Shown here: one piece after another, positions 24,852 to 34,547 of the stretch
How positions within the stretch are numbered: position 1 is the stretch's first letter
Layout: each line of letters opens with the position of its first letter
Source of the DNA: Sphingomonadales bacterium
GTDB lineage: Bacteria; Pseudomonadota; Alphaproteobacteria; Sphingomonadales; Sphingomonadaceae
DNA length: 64,000 nt
Direction of reading: 5' to 3'
NCBI GenBank assembly: GCA_016714795.1
Contig: JADKCA010000002.1
Coordinates: 372,001 to 436,000, forward strand
Translations under genes and position numbers: made by a program
The notes under the pieces: model-generated
What the model saw: only the letters and a program-made list of their open reading frames with translations
Databases searched by the model: none
Told to the model about the DNA's origin: nothing

Positions 24852-27056
24852 ATGAAGAACGCACGTCTCTTACTGCCGCTTCTGCGCGGCACTGTCGCTG
24901 CCATCGCCTTGTGCACCGCTGGTGCGGGCTGGGCGCAGCAATCGAACGAAGACGCTGATACGGGGGAAATCATCGTCACCGCCACCAAGCGGGCGGAAAG
25001 CCTTCAGGATGTTCCGATCTCGGTTTCTGCCGTAACGGGCGACGCGCTCTCCAAGAGCCGTGTGACGCAGGCGGACGAACTGGTGACGAAAGTTCCCAAC
25101 CTTCAGCTGACCAGCACGGTGGGCGACAATACGCCGGTCTTTGCGCTGCGCGGCGTTTCGATGTCGGATTACAGCCTCAATCAGGCGAGCCCGGTCGCGA
25201 CCTATTATGACGAAGTCTATAAAGGCAATTTCGCTTTTCTGGGCGTCGCGATGTTCGATCTGGAGCGGGTGGAAGTGCTGCGCGGGCCGCAGGGCACGCT
25301 TTATGGCAAGAACACCACCGGTGGCGCGGTCAACCTGATCAGCAAGGCCCCGGAACTGGGCGAAGTCAACGGCTATGCCAATGTCGGCTATGGCAATTAC
25401 AACCGCATTGACCTGAACGGTGCAGTCAATGTGCCGCTGGGCGAGATGGCGGCGCTGCGTGTGGCGGGCACCTATGCCAAGGCGGATGGCTGGTTCAAGA
25501 ATGTTCTGCCCGGCCAGCCTGATCTGGCGAGCGTCAGCGAATATGGCGTGCGGGCCTCTTTGCTGCTGGAACCCGCCGATGGCGTGAAGTTCGTGCTGCG
25601 CGGGGCCACCAGCTATCAGAATCCGCGCAACTATGGCATTTATGCAGAACCTGCCGCCATCAATCGTGCTGGCCTGAAAAAGCGTCAGATTGCGGCGAAC
25701 GTGACCGACAAGCGCCAAGCGCGCACCACCTCGCTCTCGCTCGCCGGCACATTCGATGTGTCTGACAGCCTGACCGTCACCAGCATCACCGCTTATGACA
25801 AGGGACGGCTGAACTTCTATGAAGATACCGATGGCCAGCCCATCGAGTTGCTCGAAATCCCTTATGTCGATCGCGCCAGCCAGTTTGCGCAGGATTTGCG
25901 GTTGACGAGCGATTTCAGTGGCCCGTTCAACTTCATTCTGGGGGCCTATTACCACCGCGAGAAGGTGTTCAACGCGACCACATTTGAAATCGCGAAGGAC
26001 GTGGATTCCGATGGCCTGCCCGGTGTAACCGATGCGGACTGCGCCATCGGGCTGCCGCTCGGTTGCCTGTTCGCGAACCAGTTTGACCAGCTCAAGAAGA
26101 GCTTTGCAATCTATACGGATTTCAACTTCGCGGTGACAGACTCGCTCAAGCTGCGCGGCGGACTGCGCTATACGCATGACACCGGCACGCAGACCGACTT
26201 CACCTCCGATGCGCTGGGGCCGAACGGGGTGCTGGTTGTAAACCTGATCCCCAGCTCCAACCTGCGCTACAAGAAGAACAACATTTCCGGAAAGATCGGG
26301 CTGGATTACCAGCTGGCCAGCGGCAACATGATCTATGCCAATTATTCGCGCGGCTATCGGGCGAACAGCTTCAACGCGCAGGCCTTTTTCGATCCGTCCG
26401 AATTGTCGGTGGCGAAGCCCGAAGGTGTGGATGCGTTCGAACTGGGTGCGAAGACGCAGTTTGCGGACCGCCGCATCACGCTCAACATGGCAGGCTTCTA
26501 TTACAAGTATAAGAACCAGCAGTTCATCAACGTTGATCCGGGCACGGCGGCGCAGACCCTGCTGAACATCCCCAGCTCGCGCATCATGGGTGGCGAAGCG
26601 GAACTGACCGCACGCGCCAGCGACACGCTGACGATCCGGGCCGGCCTTGGCATCCTCGATACCAAGATTGAAAAAGGCATTGTCAGCGGCAATAATGTGT
26701 CGGGCAACAAGCTGTCCAACGCGCCTTCGCTCACCTTCTCGGGCGGGTTTGACGCCACGGTGATGGATGGAGACAGCGGCAAATTGAGCCTGCACGGCGA
26801 TCTGTCATACGCCGCCAGCCAATATTTCGAAGTGCTCAACGTCGCCCGCCTCAAGCAGAAGAGCTATGCGCTGCTCTCTGCGCATATCGATTGGGAGTCG
26901 GCCAATGGCCGCTTCAATGCTTCGATCTGGGGCAAGAATCTCGCCAACAAATTCTACTTCACTTCGCGGGTTGACCTGCTGGCGGGCTTCGGATTCGATT
27001 ATAACCATGTCGGCACGCCCCGGACGTACGGCATTACGCTGGGCGTGAAATATTGA
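24852..27056 (+). CDS. TonB-dependent receptor of the amine dehydrogenase operon
   Basis: A 734-residue receptor. A signal peptide (MKNARLLLPLLRGTVAAIAL, cleavage near GWAQQ) precedes the TonB box-like GEIIVTATKR. The plug carries the CirA/FecA-like signature RVEVLRGPQGTLYGKNTTGG, and the barrel ends in GITLGVKY with a terminal aromatic. The start lies 29 bases after the second cytochrome and no terminator intervenes, so it is probably cotranscribed with the amine dehydrogenase. RAESLQDVPISVSAVTGDAL is typical of sphingomonad receptors for organic nutrients. Uptake of the amine, or a larger precursor of it, is inferred from position only. Confidence 0.92.
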   Translation: MKNARLLLPLLRGTVAAIALCTAGAGWAQQSNEDADTGEIIVTATKRAESLQDVPISVSAVTGDALSKSRVTQADELVTKVPNLQLTSTVGDNTPVFALRGVSMSDYSLNQASPVATYYDEVYKGNFAFLGVAMFDLERVEVLRGPQGTLYGKNTTGGAVNLISKAPELGEVNGYANVGYGNYNRIDLNGAVNVPLGEMAALRVAGTYAKADGWFKNVLPGQPDLASVSEYGVRASLLLEPADGVKFVLRGATSYQNPRNYGIYAEPAAINRAGLKKRQIAANVTDKRQARTTSLSLAGTFDVSDSLTVTSITAYDKGRLNFYEDTDGQPIELLEIPYVDRASQFAQDLRLTSDFSGPFNFILGAYYHREKVFNATTFEIAKDVDSDGLPGVTDADCAIGLPLGCLFANQFDQLKKSFAIYTDFNFAVTDSLKLRGGLRYTHDTGTQTDFTSDALGPNGVLVVNLIPSSNLRYKKNNISGKIGLDYQLASGNMIYANYSRGYRANSFNAQAFFDPSELSVAKPEGVDAFELGAKTQFADRRITLNMAGFYYKYKNQQFINVDPGTAAQTLLNIPSSRIMGGEAELTARASDTLTIRAGLGILDTKIEKGIVSGNNVSGNKLSNAPSLTFSGGFDATVMDGDSGKLSLHGDLSYAASQYFEVLNVARLKQKSYALLSAHIDWESANGRFNASIWGKNLANKFYFTSRVDLLAGFGFDYNHVGTPRTYGITLGVKY

Positions 27057-27073
27057 GGAGTAAACATATGCTC

Positions 27074-27181
27074 CCGTTTGCCCTGAGTAGGGGCTGAGCT
27101 TGTCGAAGACCCGTATCGAAGGGTGAATGGCCCTTCGATACGTCATTTCGCGTTCGCTCAATGCCTACTCAGGGCAAACGG
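27074..27181. repeat. 108-bp nested inverted repeat, copy 1
   Basis: Outer arms of 18 perfect bases (27074-27091 with 27164-27181, CCGTTTGCCCTGAGTAGG). Inner arms of 12 bases (27112-27123 with 27131-27142, CGTATCGAAGGG). It fills most of the gap between the TonB receptor and the aldehyde dehydrogenase. A related copy lies at 53372-53482. Confidence 0.85.
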
Positions 27182-27208
27182 TTGATATGAGAAGACAGGA
27201 GAGAGAGC

Positions 27209-28612
27209 ATGTCTGATTACAAGCTGCTGATCGGCGGCCAGCTCGTCGCTGGCGATACCACGATGGATGTCATCAACCCCGCGACCGAAGAGGTGCTGGC
27301 GGTGTGCCCGCGCGGCTCCGAACGGCAGCTCAACGAGGCGGTGGCCGCTGCCAAACAGGCGTTCAAATCGTGGCGCAAAGTGCCGATGGAAGACCGTCGC
27401 GCGCTGGTGAACAAGCTGGCCGACGCCATTGATGCCCGCACCGAGGAGTTCGCCCGCCTGTTGACGCAGGAACAGGGCAAGCCGTTGGCTGAATCGACGG
27501 CGGAGATCACCTATACCGCCGCTTTCCTGCGCTACCTCGCCTCGCTCAATCTTGAGAACAAGCTGATCGAGGATAATGACAATCGCCGCGTTGAGATGCG
27601 CCGCAAGCCGCTGGGTGTGGTCGGTTGCATCATTCCGTGGAACTTCCCGGTGCTGATCGTTGCGTTCAAGGCACCCGTTGCGCTGCTGGCGGGCAATACG
27701 ATCATCATCAAGCCCGCGCCGACCACGCCGCTCACCACGCTGCGGCTGGGCGAACTATGTGCCGAGATTTTCCCGGCGGGCGTCGTCAACATCGTCACCG
27801 ATCAGAATGATCTGGGCGGCGTGCTGACCAACCATCCCGATATTGCCAAGATCAGCTTCACCGGCTCGACCGAAACCGGCAAGAAGGTGATGGCGAGTGC
27901 CGCCTCCACCATCAAGCGCATCACGCTCGAACTCGGCGGGAATGACGCGGCCATCGTCCTGCCGGACGTTGATCCCAAGGTTGTGGCCCCCGGCATTTTC
28001 GGTGGGGCGACGATGAATGCGGGACAGGTCTGCCTCGCGGTCAAGCGCGTCTATGCGCATGAGAGCATCTATGATGAGCTGTGCGACGAACTCGCCAAGT
28101 TGGCCGATGCCGCGATTGTCGATGATGGACTCAAGCAGGGCGCGCAGATCGGCCCGCTCCAGAACAAGATGCAGTATGAGAAGGTAAAGGGCTTTCTCGA
28201 AGACGCGCGCGCCAATGGCAACATCATCGCGGGCGGCGTGGTCGAGGATCGCCCCGGCTATTTCATCCGCCCCACGATTGTGCGCGACATCAGTGACGGC
28301 ACCAAGATCGTCGACGAGGAACAGTTCGGCCCGATCCTGCCGGTGATCAAATTCTCGGACGTGGACGACGCGATGGACCGCGCCAACGCCTCGCCCTGGG
28401 GGCTGGGCGGCTCGGTCTGGTCCAATGATCGCGACAAGGCCTATGATCTGGCGTGCGAGATGGAATCGGGCACGGTCTGGATCAACAAGCATCTCGATTT
28501 CGGCCCCAACATCCCGTTTGGCGGGGCCAAGCAGAGCGGCATCGGCGTGGAGTTCGCCGAAGAAGGTCTGCATGAGTTCACGCAGATCCAGGTGATCAAC
28601 GAAGCGCGGTGA
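27209..28612 (+). CDS. Aldehyde dehydrogenase
   Basis: A 467-residue NAD(P)+-dependent aldehyde dehydrogenase with complete motifs. These include the cofactor-binding IIPWNFP and FTGSTETG, general base Glu241 in LELGGNDAAIV, and catalytic Cys275 in NAGQVCLAVKR. It is a free-standing cytosolic enzyme. Its position 152 bases after the amine dehydrogenase operon and before an acyl-CoA synthetase fits oxidation of the aldehyde released by amine deamination to the acid (inference). The start has a GGAGAGAGAG site. The nested palindrome upstream may separate its transcript from the receptor's. Confidence 0.93.
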   Translation: MSDYKLLIGGQLVAGDTTMDVINPATEEVLAVCPRGSERQLNEAVAAAKQAFKSWRKVPMEDRRALVNKLADAIDARTEEFARLLTQEQGKPLAESTAEITYTAAFLRYLASLNLENKLIEDNDNRRVEMRRKPLGVVGCIIPWNFPVLIVAFKAPVALLAGNTIIIKPAPTTPLTTLRLGELCAEIFPAGVVNIVTDQNDLGGVLTNHPDIAKISFTGSTETGKKVMASAASTIKRITLELGGNDAAIVLPDVDPKVVAPGIFGGATMNAGQVCLAVKRVYAHESIYDELCDELAKLADAAIVDDGLKQGAQIGPLQNKMQYEKVKGFLEDARANGNIIAGGVVEDRPGYFIRPTIVRDISDGTKIVDEEQFGPILPVIKFSDVDDAMDRANASPWGLGGSVWSNDRDKAYDLACEMESGTVWINKHLDFGPNIPFGGAKQSGIGVEFAEEGLHEFTQIQVINEAR

Positions 28613-28619
28613 ACCATCC

Positions 28620-28691
28620 CTCCCCCTTTGCGGGGGAGAGTGGCGCGAAGCGTGGTGAGCATATTACAGCCCGCTCCTCACCGTGAGCGGG
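28620..28691. repeat. Pair of small GC-rich hairpins
   Basis: CTCCCCC/GGGGGAG at 28620-28638 (7-bp stem, 5-base loop) and CCCGCTC/GAGCGGG at 28670-28691 (7-bp stem, 8-base loop). They lie in the 117-bp gap between aldehyde dehydrogenase and acyl-CoA synthetase. The form resembles dispersed repeats; they could also attenuate transcription. Confidence 0.45.
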
Positions 28692-28729
28692 ATGTGTTGC
28701 GTGAGATGACTAAATTTGAAAGCTGACAC

Positions 28730-30364
28730 ATGACCAACCTCAGCCACGCCAGCGGCCCTACAGATACCCCGCTGCTCGAAATGACCATTGGTGACGCGCT
28801 GGAGCGGGCGGCCGCGCAATGGGGGGCAAATCTTGCGCTCGTATCCCGCCATCAGGGCCTGCGCTGGACTTGGAAACAGCTCAACGAACAGGTGGATCGC
28901 ATCGCAACCGGCCTGCTCGCCCAAGGCGTGATCAAGGGCGACCGCGTGGGCATCTGGGCACCCAATTGCGCGGAATGGACCGTCACCCAATTTGCGACCG
29001 CCAAGATCGGCGCGATCCTTGTGACCATCAATCCGGCCTATCGCGTGTCTGAAGTCGAATATGCGCTCAACAAGGTGGGCTGTTCGGTGCTTGTTACAGC
29101 GCCGTCCTTCAAGACGAGCGACTATGTGGGGATGTTGCGCGAGCTCGGACCGGCCAAGCTCCCGCAGCTGCGCCTGATGGTTGCGCTGGGCGATGCGGAA
29201 CATGAAGGCTTCCTGCCTTGGGCTAAGCTGGCCAAAGAGCCGGATGGCGCCGCGCTAAAGGCAGTTGGCCGCACGCTCGATCGCAATGATCCGATCAACA
29301 TCCAGTTCACCAGCGGCACGACCGGCTTCCCCAAGGGTGCCACGCTGACGCACCGCAATATCCTCAACAACGGCCTGTTCACGGCCAAGACGATCAAGGT
29401 TGGCCCTGCAGACCGCATCTGCATTCCCGTGCCCCTGTATCACTGCTTCGGCATGGTGCTGGGCAATCTGGCGTCGCTCACCAGCGGCGCGGCGATGGTC
29501 TATCCCGGTGAAGCCTTTGATCCCAGACAGGCGCTGGAGGCCGTGCAAGCAGAAGGGTGCACCGCGCTTTATGGCGTGCCGACCATGTTCATCACCATCC
29601 TCAATCAGCCTGATCTGGGGACGTACAACGTCTCCACGCTGCGCACCGGCATCATGGCGGGTTCGCCATGCCCGACGGCGACCATGAAGGATGTGATCGC
29701 CAAGCTTAACATGAGCGAAGTCACCATCGGCTATGGCATGACCGAAACCAGCCCGCTGACGACGCAGACCGCGACCGACGATCCGCTGGAAGAGCGTGTC
29801 ACCACGGTGGGCCGCCCGCATCCGCACGCGCAGGCCAAGATCGTCGGGCCGGATGGCGCGACGCTCCCCATTGGCGAGCAGGGCGAATATTGCGCGCGCG
29901 GCTATGCGGTGATGCTCGGCTATTGGGATGATCCGGAGAAGACCGCCGAAGCCATCGACGCGGACGGCTGGATGCATTCGGGCGACCTCGCGACGATGGA
30001 CGCAAAGGGCTATGTCCGCATCACGGGTCGGATCAAGGATATGATCATCCGGGGTGGCGAGAATATCTATCCGCGCGAGATCGAGGAATATCTCCTCACC
30101 CACCCATCCATTGCCGACGCGCAGGTGTTCGGTGTGGCGGATGAGAAATATGGCGAGGAAGTCTGCACCTGGATCATTCCCAAGCCCGGCGAGAAGGTGA
30201 GCGCAGAGGATGTGCTCGCCCACTGCAAGGGCAAGATCGCGCATTACAAGGTGCCGCGCCATGTGAAGATTGTGGAGAGTTTTGCGATGACAGTCACCGG
30301 CAAGGCGCAGAAATTCGAGATGCGCAAGATGATGGAAGCCGAACTGGGGAATGCCCGTGGCTGA
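28730..30364 (+). CDS. AMP-dependent acyl-CoA synthetase
   Basis: A 544-residue ANL-family ligase of the medium/long-chain fatty-acyl type. The phosphate-binding loop is [11 protein letters not shown] at residues 193-203, [12 protein letters not shown] marks the adenine pocket, and [19 protein letters not shown] is the hinge. The catalytic lysine is Lys525 in [13 protein letters not shown]. It would convert the acid made by the upstream aldehyde dehydrogenase to a CoA thioester. It overlaps the next gene (crotonase) by 14 bases, so it is the first gene of a ligase-crotonase-crotonase operon. The exact acid is unknown. Confidence 0.92.
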   Translation: MTNLSHASGPTDTPLLEMTIGDALERAAAQWGANLALVSRHQGLRWTWKQLNEQVDRIATGLLAQGVIKGDRVGIWAPNCAEWTVTQFATAKIGAILVTINPAYRVSEVEYALNKVGCSVLVTAPSFKTSDYVGMLRELGPAKLPQLRLMVALGDAEHEGFLPWAKLAKEPDGAALKAVGRTLDRNDPINIQFTSGTTGFPKGATLTHRNILNNGLFTAKTIKVGPADRICIPVPLYHCFGMVLGNLASLTSGAAMVYPGEAFDPRQALEAVQAEGCTALYGVPTMFITILNQPDLGTYNVSTLRTGIMAGSPCPTATMKDVIAKLNMSEVTIGYGMTETSPLTTQTATDDPLEERVTTVGRPHPHAQAKIVGPDGATLPIGEQGEYCARGYAVMLGYWDDPEKTAEAIDADGWMHSGDLATMDAKGYVRITGRIKDMIIRGGENIYPREIEEYLLTHPSIADAQVFGVADEKYGEEVCTWIIPKPGEKVSAEDVLAHCKGKIAHYKVPRHVKIVESFAMTVTGKAQKFEMRKMMEAELGNARG

Positions 30365-31154
30365 TCCTGTGCCCGCTTTGGCGTTCATGCGAACCGAGGC
30401 GGACGGCGATGTCCTCATCATCACGCTCGACAGGGCTGACAAGCGCAATGCGCTTTCTGCCGCCTTCATCGAGGAGATCGTGACGCTGTTCGATTGGGTG
30501 CGCCGCACCGAGGCCGTTCGCGCAGTGGTGATGAAGGCGGAAGGCAGCGTGTTCTGTGCGGGGCTCGATCTGATCGAACATCATCTCGAAGACCGCAGCG
30601 CCACCGACTTCATGTATATCTGCCGCCGCTGGCACGCCGCGTTCGACGCGATCCAGCATTGCGGCAAGCCGGTGATCGGCGCGCTCAATGGCGCGGTGGT
30701 CGGCGGCGGGCTGGAACTGGCCTCCTCCTTTCATATCCGCGTGGCTGATCAGACGACCTATTTCGCCTTGCCGGAGGGGCAGCGCGGCATCTTCACCGGC
30801 GGCGGCGCGACGGTGCGCGTGGCGGGCCTTGTCGGCGAAGCGCGGATGGTGGACATGATGCTCACGGGCCGCATCTATTCGGGCCAGGAGGCCGTGAATG
30901 TCGGCCTGTGCCAATATCTGGTGGAGGGCTCCAGTCTGGAGAAGGCGCTGGAGATCGCGCACAAGACCGCGCAGAACCCGCCGCTTTCGAACTTTGCCAT
31001 CACATCAGGCATTGCCCATATCGGCAATATGGCGTCGGGCGATGCATATTATGCCGAAGCGTTCATCGCGGGGATTACCAACACCCAACCCGCTTCAAAA
31101 GAGCGGCTCGCCTCGTTCATGAACAAGACGGCGGCCAAGGTGCTCAATGACTGA
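30351..31154 (+). CDS. Crotonase/enoyl-CoA hydratase-family protein
   Basis: A 267-residue crotonase-fold protein. The oxyanion-hole segments are [13 protein letters not shown] and [20 protein letters not shown]. The sequence between them ([20 protein letters not shown]) and the [16 protein letters not shown] loop differ from classical FadB/EchA, which place a Glu here. So the reaction could be hydration, hydrolysis or C-C cleavage of a CoA ester. It overlaps the synthetase gene upstream by 14 bases and the second crotonase by eight. The three are translationally coupled and must act in sequence. Confidence 0.87.
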   Translation: MPVADPVPALAFMRTEADGDVLIITLDRADKRNALSAAFIEEIVTLFDWVRRTEAVRAVVMKAEGSVFCAGLDLIEHHLEDRSATDFMYICRRWHAAFDAIQHCGKPVIGALNGAVVGGGLELASSFHIRVADQTTYFALPEGQRGIFTGGGATVRVAGLVGEARMVDMMLTGRIYSGQEAVNVGLCQYLVEGSSLEKALEIAHKTAQNPPLSNFAITSGIAHIGNMASGDAYYAEAFIAGITNTQPASKERLASFMNKTAAKVLND

Positions 31155-31932
31155 CGCGCCGCTGGCGCTGGCCTCGCAGGACGGCGCGGTCGCCCGGCTG
31201 GTGCTCAATCGGCCGCAGGCGGGGAATAGCCTGTCGCATGGACTGGTGGCGGCGCTCCATGCCGAACTGGACCGGCTGGCGGCGGATCGTTCGGTGCGTG
31301 TCATCATCCTGTCGGGCGCGGGCGGACGCATCTTTTGTGCCGGACATGATCTGGGCGAAATGGCTGCAGCGGATGGCGCGGAGGCGCATCATGCAGACAT
31401 CACCGCGCTCGCTGCGTTGATGCAGGCAGTGATGGCGCAGCCGCAGATCGTGATTGCCAAGGTGGAAGGCGTGGCGACAGCGGCGGGGCTGGAACTGGTG
31501 TCCGCCTGCGATCTGGCGATAGCCTCCAGCGCGGCGCGCTTTGCGGTGCCCGGCGTCAATATCGGCTTCTGGTGTCACACTCCGCAGGTGCAACTGACGC
31601 GCGTGGTGGGCCGCAAACAGGCCATGATGATGCTCGCTACGGGCAAGCTGTTCAGCGCGGACCATGCGCTGTCCATCGGGCTGGTCAACGAGGTTGTAGA
31701 TCTGGACGCGCTCGATGCCCGTGTCGATGGCTTGGCAGCGGAGATCGCCTCCAAGTCCGGGCATACGCTCGCGGCGGGCAAGGCCAGCTTCCATCGCCAG
31801 CTGGCGCTTGATGTGCCTGCCGCCTATGCGCTGGTGCGCGATCTGGCCGTGAAGCATCTTGAGCATCGCGACGCGAAGGAAGGCATTGCCGCCTTTCTTG
31901 AAAAGCGTCCGGCGGCATGGGATCAGGATTGA
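31147..31932 (+). CDS. Second crotonase-family protein (ECHDC3-like)
   Basis: A 261-residue crotonase-fold protein. Its motifs are [15 protein letters not shown] (first oxyanion loop), [20 protein letters not shown], and [20 protein letters not shown], where the classical catalytic Glu motif is replaced. This last segment resembles ECHDC3-type enoyl-CoA hydratase-like proteins whose activity is poorly defined. It overlaps the previous crotonase by eight bases. Convergent with the TauD-type gene, six bases apart. Confidence 0.85.
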   Translation: MTDAPLALASQDGAVARLVLNRPQAGNSLSHGLVAALHAELDRLAADRSVRVIILSGAGGRIFCAGHDLGEMAAADGAEAHHADITALAALMQAVMAQPQIVIAKVEGVATAAGLELVSACDLAIASSAARFAVPGVNIGFWCHTPQVQLTRVVGRKQAMMMLATGKLFSADHALSIGLVNEVVDLDALDARVDGLAAEIASKSGHTLAAGKASFHRQLALDVPAAYALVRDLAVKHLEHRDAKEGIAAFLEKRPAAWDQD

Positions 31933-31938
31933 GGCCGG

Positions 31939-32769
31939 TCAGGCGGCCTTGATTTCGGGGCCAACCACGGAAATGCGTTCTGCATAGCGGCTATTGGGGA
32001 AATAATCCCACACAGCATGGTGCTGCGTCGCCACATTGTCCCAGATGACCAGCGTACCATCCTCCCAGCGGACGCGGCATTGGGCCGTCAGTGTCGTTTC
32101 GATATGGTGAAACAGCATTTCCAGCACATGGCGGCCCTCATGGTGCGAAAGGCCGGGAATGCGCGTGGTGAAGCCGCGATTGACCCACAGGACCGGACGG
32201 CCCGTGACCGGATGCGCGATGACCATCGGGTGTGTGGTACAGTTGAAATGCGCGCCCGCAGGCGGCTCGATCCCGTAGATCTGGCGATATGGAAACGCCC
32301 CGTCATGCACGGCGGACAATGAACCCACCAGCGCCCGGATGGGTGGGGAGAGTCGGTCAAGGCATTCATACAGGCTGGAATAGACAGTGTCTCCGCCGCC
32401 GCCCGCCGGGGCCTGATGCATGTAGAGCAAAGAGGCGGCGATGGGCGCAGGATCGCAACTGACATCGGTGTGCCAGCCTTCACCGGCGGTCATCTTGGAT
32501 TCGCCGGTGGTGCGAACGGGATAGACCTCTTCATCATCGCCACCGCGCGCCTTGTTGAGCGCATGGCGATGCAGCGTGCCGGTGCCGAACAGGCGGGCAA
32601 TGGCCTTGTGCTGATCCCGGTCGAGCGTCTGATCGCGGATGACGAGCACAAGGCGTTCGGCGAGCAAGGTGCGCAGCCAATCAGCCTTTTCCGCGTCGAG
32701 CTGGCGCAAATCAGCGCCATGGACTTCGGTTCCGATCAGCGGCGTCAGCGGGGTGCAGGTGATGGTCAA
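31939..32769 (-). CDS. TauD/TfdA-family Fe(II)/2-oxoglutarate dioxygenase
   Basis: A 276-residue dioxygenase. The iron facial triad is His100 and Asp102 (EGWHTDVSC) with His250 in NVATQHHAVWDY. The 2-oxoglutarate Arg should lie about ten residues further on (NSRYAERIS). The family hydroxylates taurine, 2,4-D, alkyl sulfates and other small acids, so sulfonate or sulfate-ester cleavage is one option. No ATG fits the N-terminus TITCTPLTPLIG: the start is TTG at 32769, bounded by an in-frame stop 18 bases upstream. It follows phaC by 15 bases on the same strand. Confidence 0.85.
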   Translation of the reverse strand: MTITCTPLTPLIGTEVHGADLRQLDAEKADWLRTLLAERLVLVIRDQTLDRDQHKAIARLFGTGTLHRHALNKARGGDDEEVYPVRTTGESKMTAGEGWHTDVSCDPAPIAASLLYMHQAPAGGGGDTVYSSLYECLDRLSPPIRALVGSLSAVHDGAFPYRQIYGIEPPAGAHFNCTTHPMVIAHPVTGRPVLWVNRGFTTRIPGLSHHEGRHVLEMLFHHIETTLTAQCRVRWEDGTLVIWDNVATQHHAVWDYFPNSRYAERISVVGPEIKAA

Positions 32770-32784
32770 GACTTTCGCACCCGA

Positions 32785-34482
32785 TCAATCAAACACATAA
32801 GCCCCCGGCGCGGCATCACCGGCCGGATGTTTGGCGTGGCCCAATTTCTTGGGTGCGGCCTTCAGCTTGCCAGAGCGGGCCTTGAGCCACTCCATCCAGT
32901 AAGGCCACCAGCTGCCTGCCTGCTCTTCCGCACCTTTCAGCCATTTTTCCGGCGTGTCGGGCGTGCTGCCCGCGCGGTAGAATTTGGCCTTTGGATTGCC
33001 CGGCGGGTTGAGGATCGCCTGAATATGGCCCGAGTGGGAGAGAACGAATTCGATATTCTTCGAGCCAAACAGGCTGGTGGAGCGATAACAGGCCTTCCAC
33101 GGCGTGATATGGTCGGTCACGCCTGCCAGGATGAACAGATCGCAATCCACCTTGGTCAGATCAATGTTGTGCCCGGCAATTTCGCTCGCGCCGGGATTGG
33201 CAAAGGGCTGTTCCTCATAAACGCGCAGATAGTCCGAATGCAGCTGAGCGGTCAGGTTGGTCGAATCATTGTTCCAGAACAGGATGTCGAAAGCAGGCGG
33301 GTCTTCACCGTGCAGATAATTGTTGATGACATAGTTCCACACCAGATCATTGGGCCGCATCCACGCGAACATGCGGCTGAGCGAGGCACCTTCGAGGATG
33401 CCCTTTTCCGCCGAGCGCTGCCGCGCCAGCTTGATGCCATGATCGGAAACGAGTGCGCCCACTTCACTATCCTCGCGCTGGGGATAGAGAACGCACACCA
33501 TCAGCGTGGCAGAGGCGACACGATCATCGCCGCGCGCTTTCAGGGCAGAGAGAAGGGTCGCCATGGTGATGCCACCCGAGCAGGCTCCGGCGACATTGAC
33601 TGTCTTTGAACCCGTCACGCGGCAGGTCACATCAATCGCGTCGATGATCTGATCGACATAGTCGGCCAAGCCCCAGTCGCGATGCTCGATGGTCGGGTTG
33701 CGCCAACTGATCAGGAAGGGCTGGAGGCCGTTATCCAGCTCATATTTCACGATGCTCTTTGCTGGCGTCAGATCGTTGATATAGGCCTTGTTGATCTGCG
33801 GCGGAACGATGAGCAGCGGGATTTCATGCACCTGCTCCTGCGTTGGCGCGTACTGGATCAGCTCCATCATGGCGCTCTTGTGGATCACCGCCCCCGGCGA
33901 GACGGCGATATTCTCGCCGATCTTGAATGGGCGATTGTCAACCTGGCTCACGATCATGTCGTTGTGGACCATGTCGTTATAGGCGTTTTTGAGGCCCGCA
34001 ATCAGCGATTGCCCGCCTGTTTCCATGGCCTTTTTGAGCGCGGAGGGATTGCCGATCAGCGTGTTGGTGGGGGAGACGGAATCGAGGATCATGCCTGCGA
34101 CAAAGCTCGCCCGTGCGCGCTCCAGTTCATCCACCTCCATCTCCGCCACCCAGTCGCGCACGCGGCTGCTGGCGGCGAGGTAATATTGCATCCCCATGCG
34201 GAACAAGGGGTTGGCCTTGAAGGCTGGATCGTGGAAGCGCTTGTCCTTCGGGTCGGGCGCGATCTCTGACTTGTTTGTCAGAATTTGCAGCACATCGCCT
34301 GAAAAGGCCTGCATATGCTTGAGTGTCTTTGCAGGCTTGCCTGCGGTTTCGCGCAGCATCACCGTGACGGCACCCAGCAGATCCTCGCGGGCGACACCGA
34401 TGATCGGGCTCATCGCCGAATTGGCTTCATCCGCTCCGCCCAGATCAACGCCTGCACCATCGGCTTTCGGCTTGCGCGCCAT
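32785..34482 (-). CDS. phaC: Class I poly(3-hydroxyalkanoate) synthase
   Basis: A 565-residue PHA synthase that polymerises 3-hydroxyacyl-CoA on storage granules. The lipase-like box is GACSGG with catalytic Cys301. Downstream are the Asp in CDLFILAGVTDHITPW and His in LSHSGHIQAILNPPG, completing the Cys-Asp-His triad. YLAASSRVRDWVAEME and NPLFRMGMQYY are standard N-terminal patches. No phaA, phaB or phaR is next to it. The GGGGAGAG site upstream supports the ATG at 34482. The acyl-CoA products of the island on the other strand could feed it, which is speculation. Confidence 0.94.
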   Translation of the reverse strand: MARKPKADGAGVDLGGADEANSAMSPIIGVAREDLLGAVTVMLRETAGKPAKTLKHMQAFSGDVLQILTNKSEIAPDPKDKRFHDPAFKANPLFRMGMQYYLAASSRVRDWVAEMEVDELERARASFVAGMILDSVSPTNTLIGNPSALKKAMETGGQSLIAGLKNAYNDMVHNDMIVSQVDNRPFKIGENIAVSPGAVIHKSAMMELIQYAPTQEQVHEIPLLIVPPQINKAYINDLTPAKSIVKYELDNGLQPFLISWRNPTIEHRDWGLADYVDQIIDAIDVTCRVTGSKTVNVAGACSGGITMATLLSALKARGDDRVASATLMVCVLYPQREDSEVGALVSDHGIKLARQRSAEKGILEGASLSRMFAWMRPNDLVWNYVINNYLHGEDPPAFDILFWNNDSTNLTAQLHSDYLRVYEEQPFANPGASEIAGHNIDLTKVDCDLFILAGVTDHITPWKACYRSTSLFGSKNIEFVLSHSGHIQAILNPPGNPKAKFYRAGSTPDTPEKWLKGAEEQAGSWWPYWMEWLKARSGKLKAAPKKLGHAKHPAGDAAPGAYVFD

Positions 34483-34547
34483 ATCACTCTCCCCAGCATA
34501 TTGTTGCAGGAAAGCTGCGCGGGCGCGCGCCGCGAGTCAAGCCGGAG

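Noticed and set aside
28613..28729. A CRISPR-like or tRNA-like structure between aldehyde dehydrogenase and acyl-CoA synthetase
   Set aside because: There are only two short unrelated hairpins, with no repeated spacer units and no cloverleaf.
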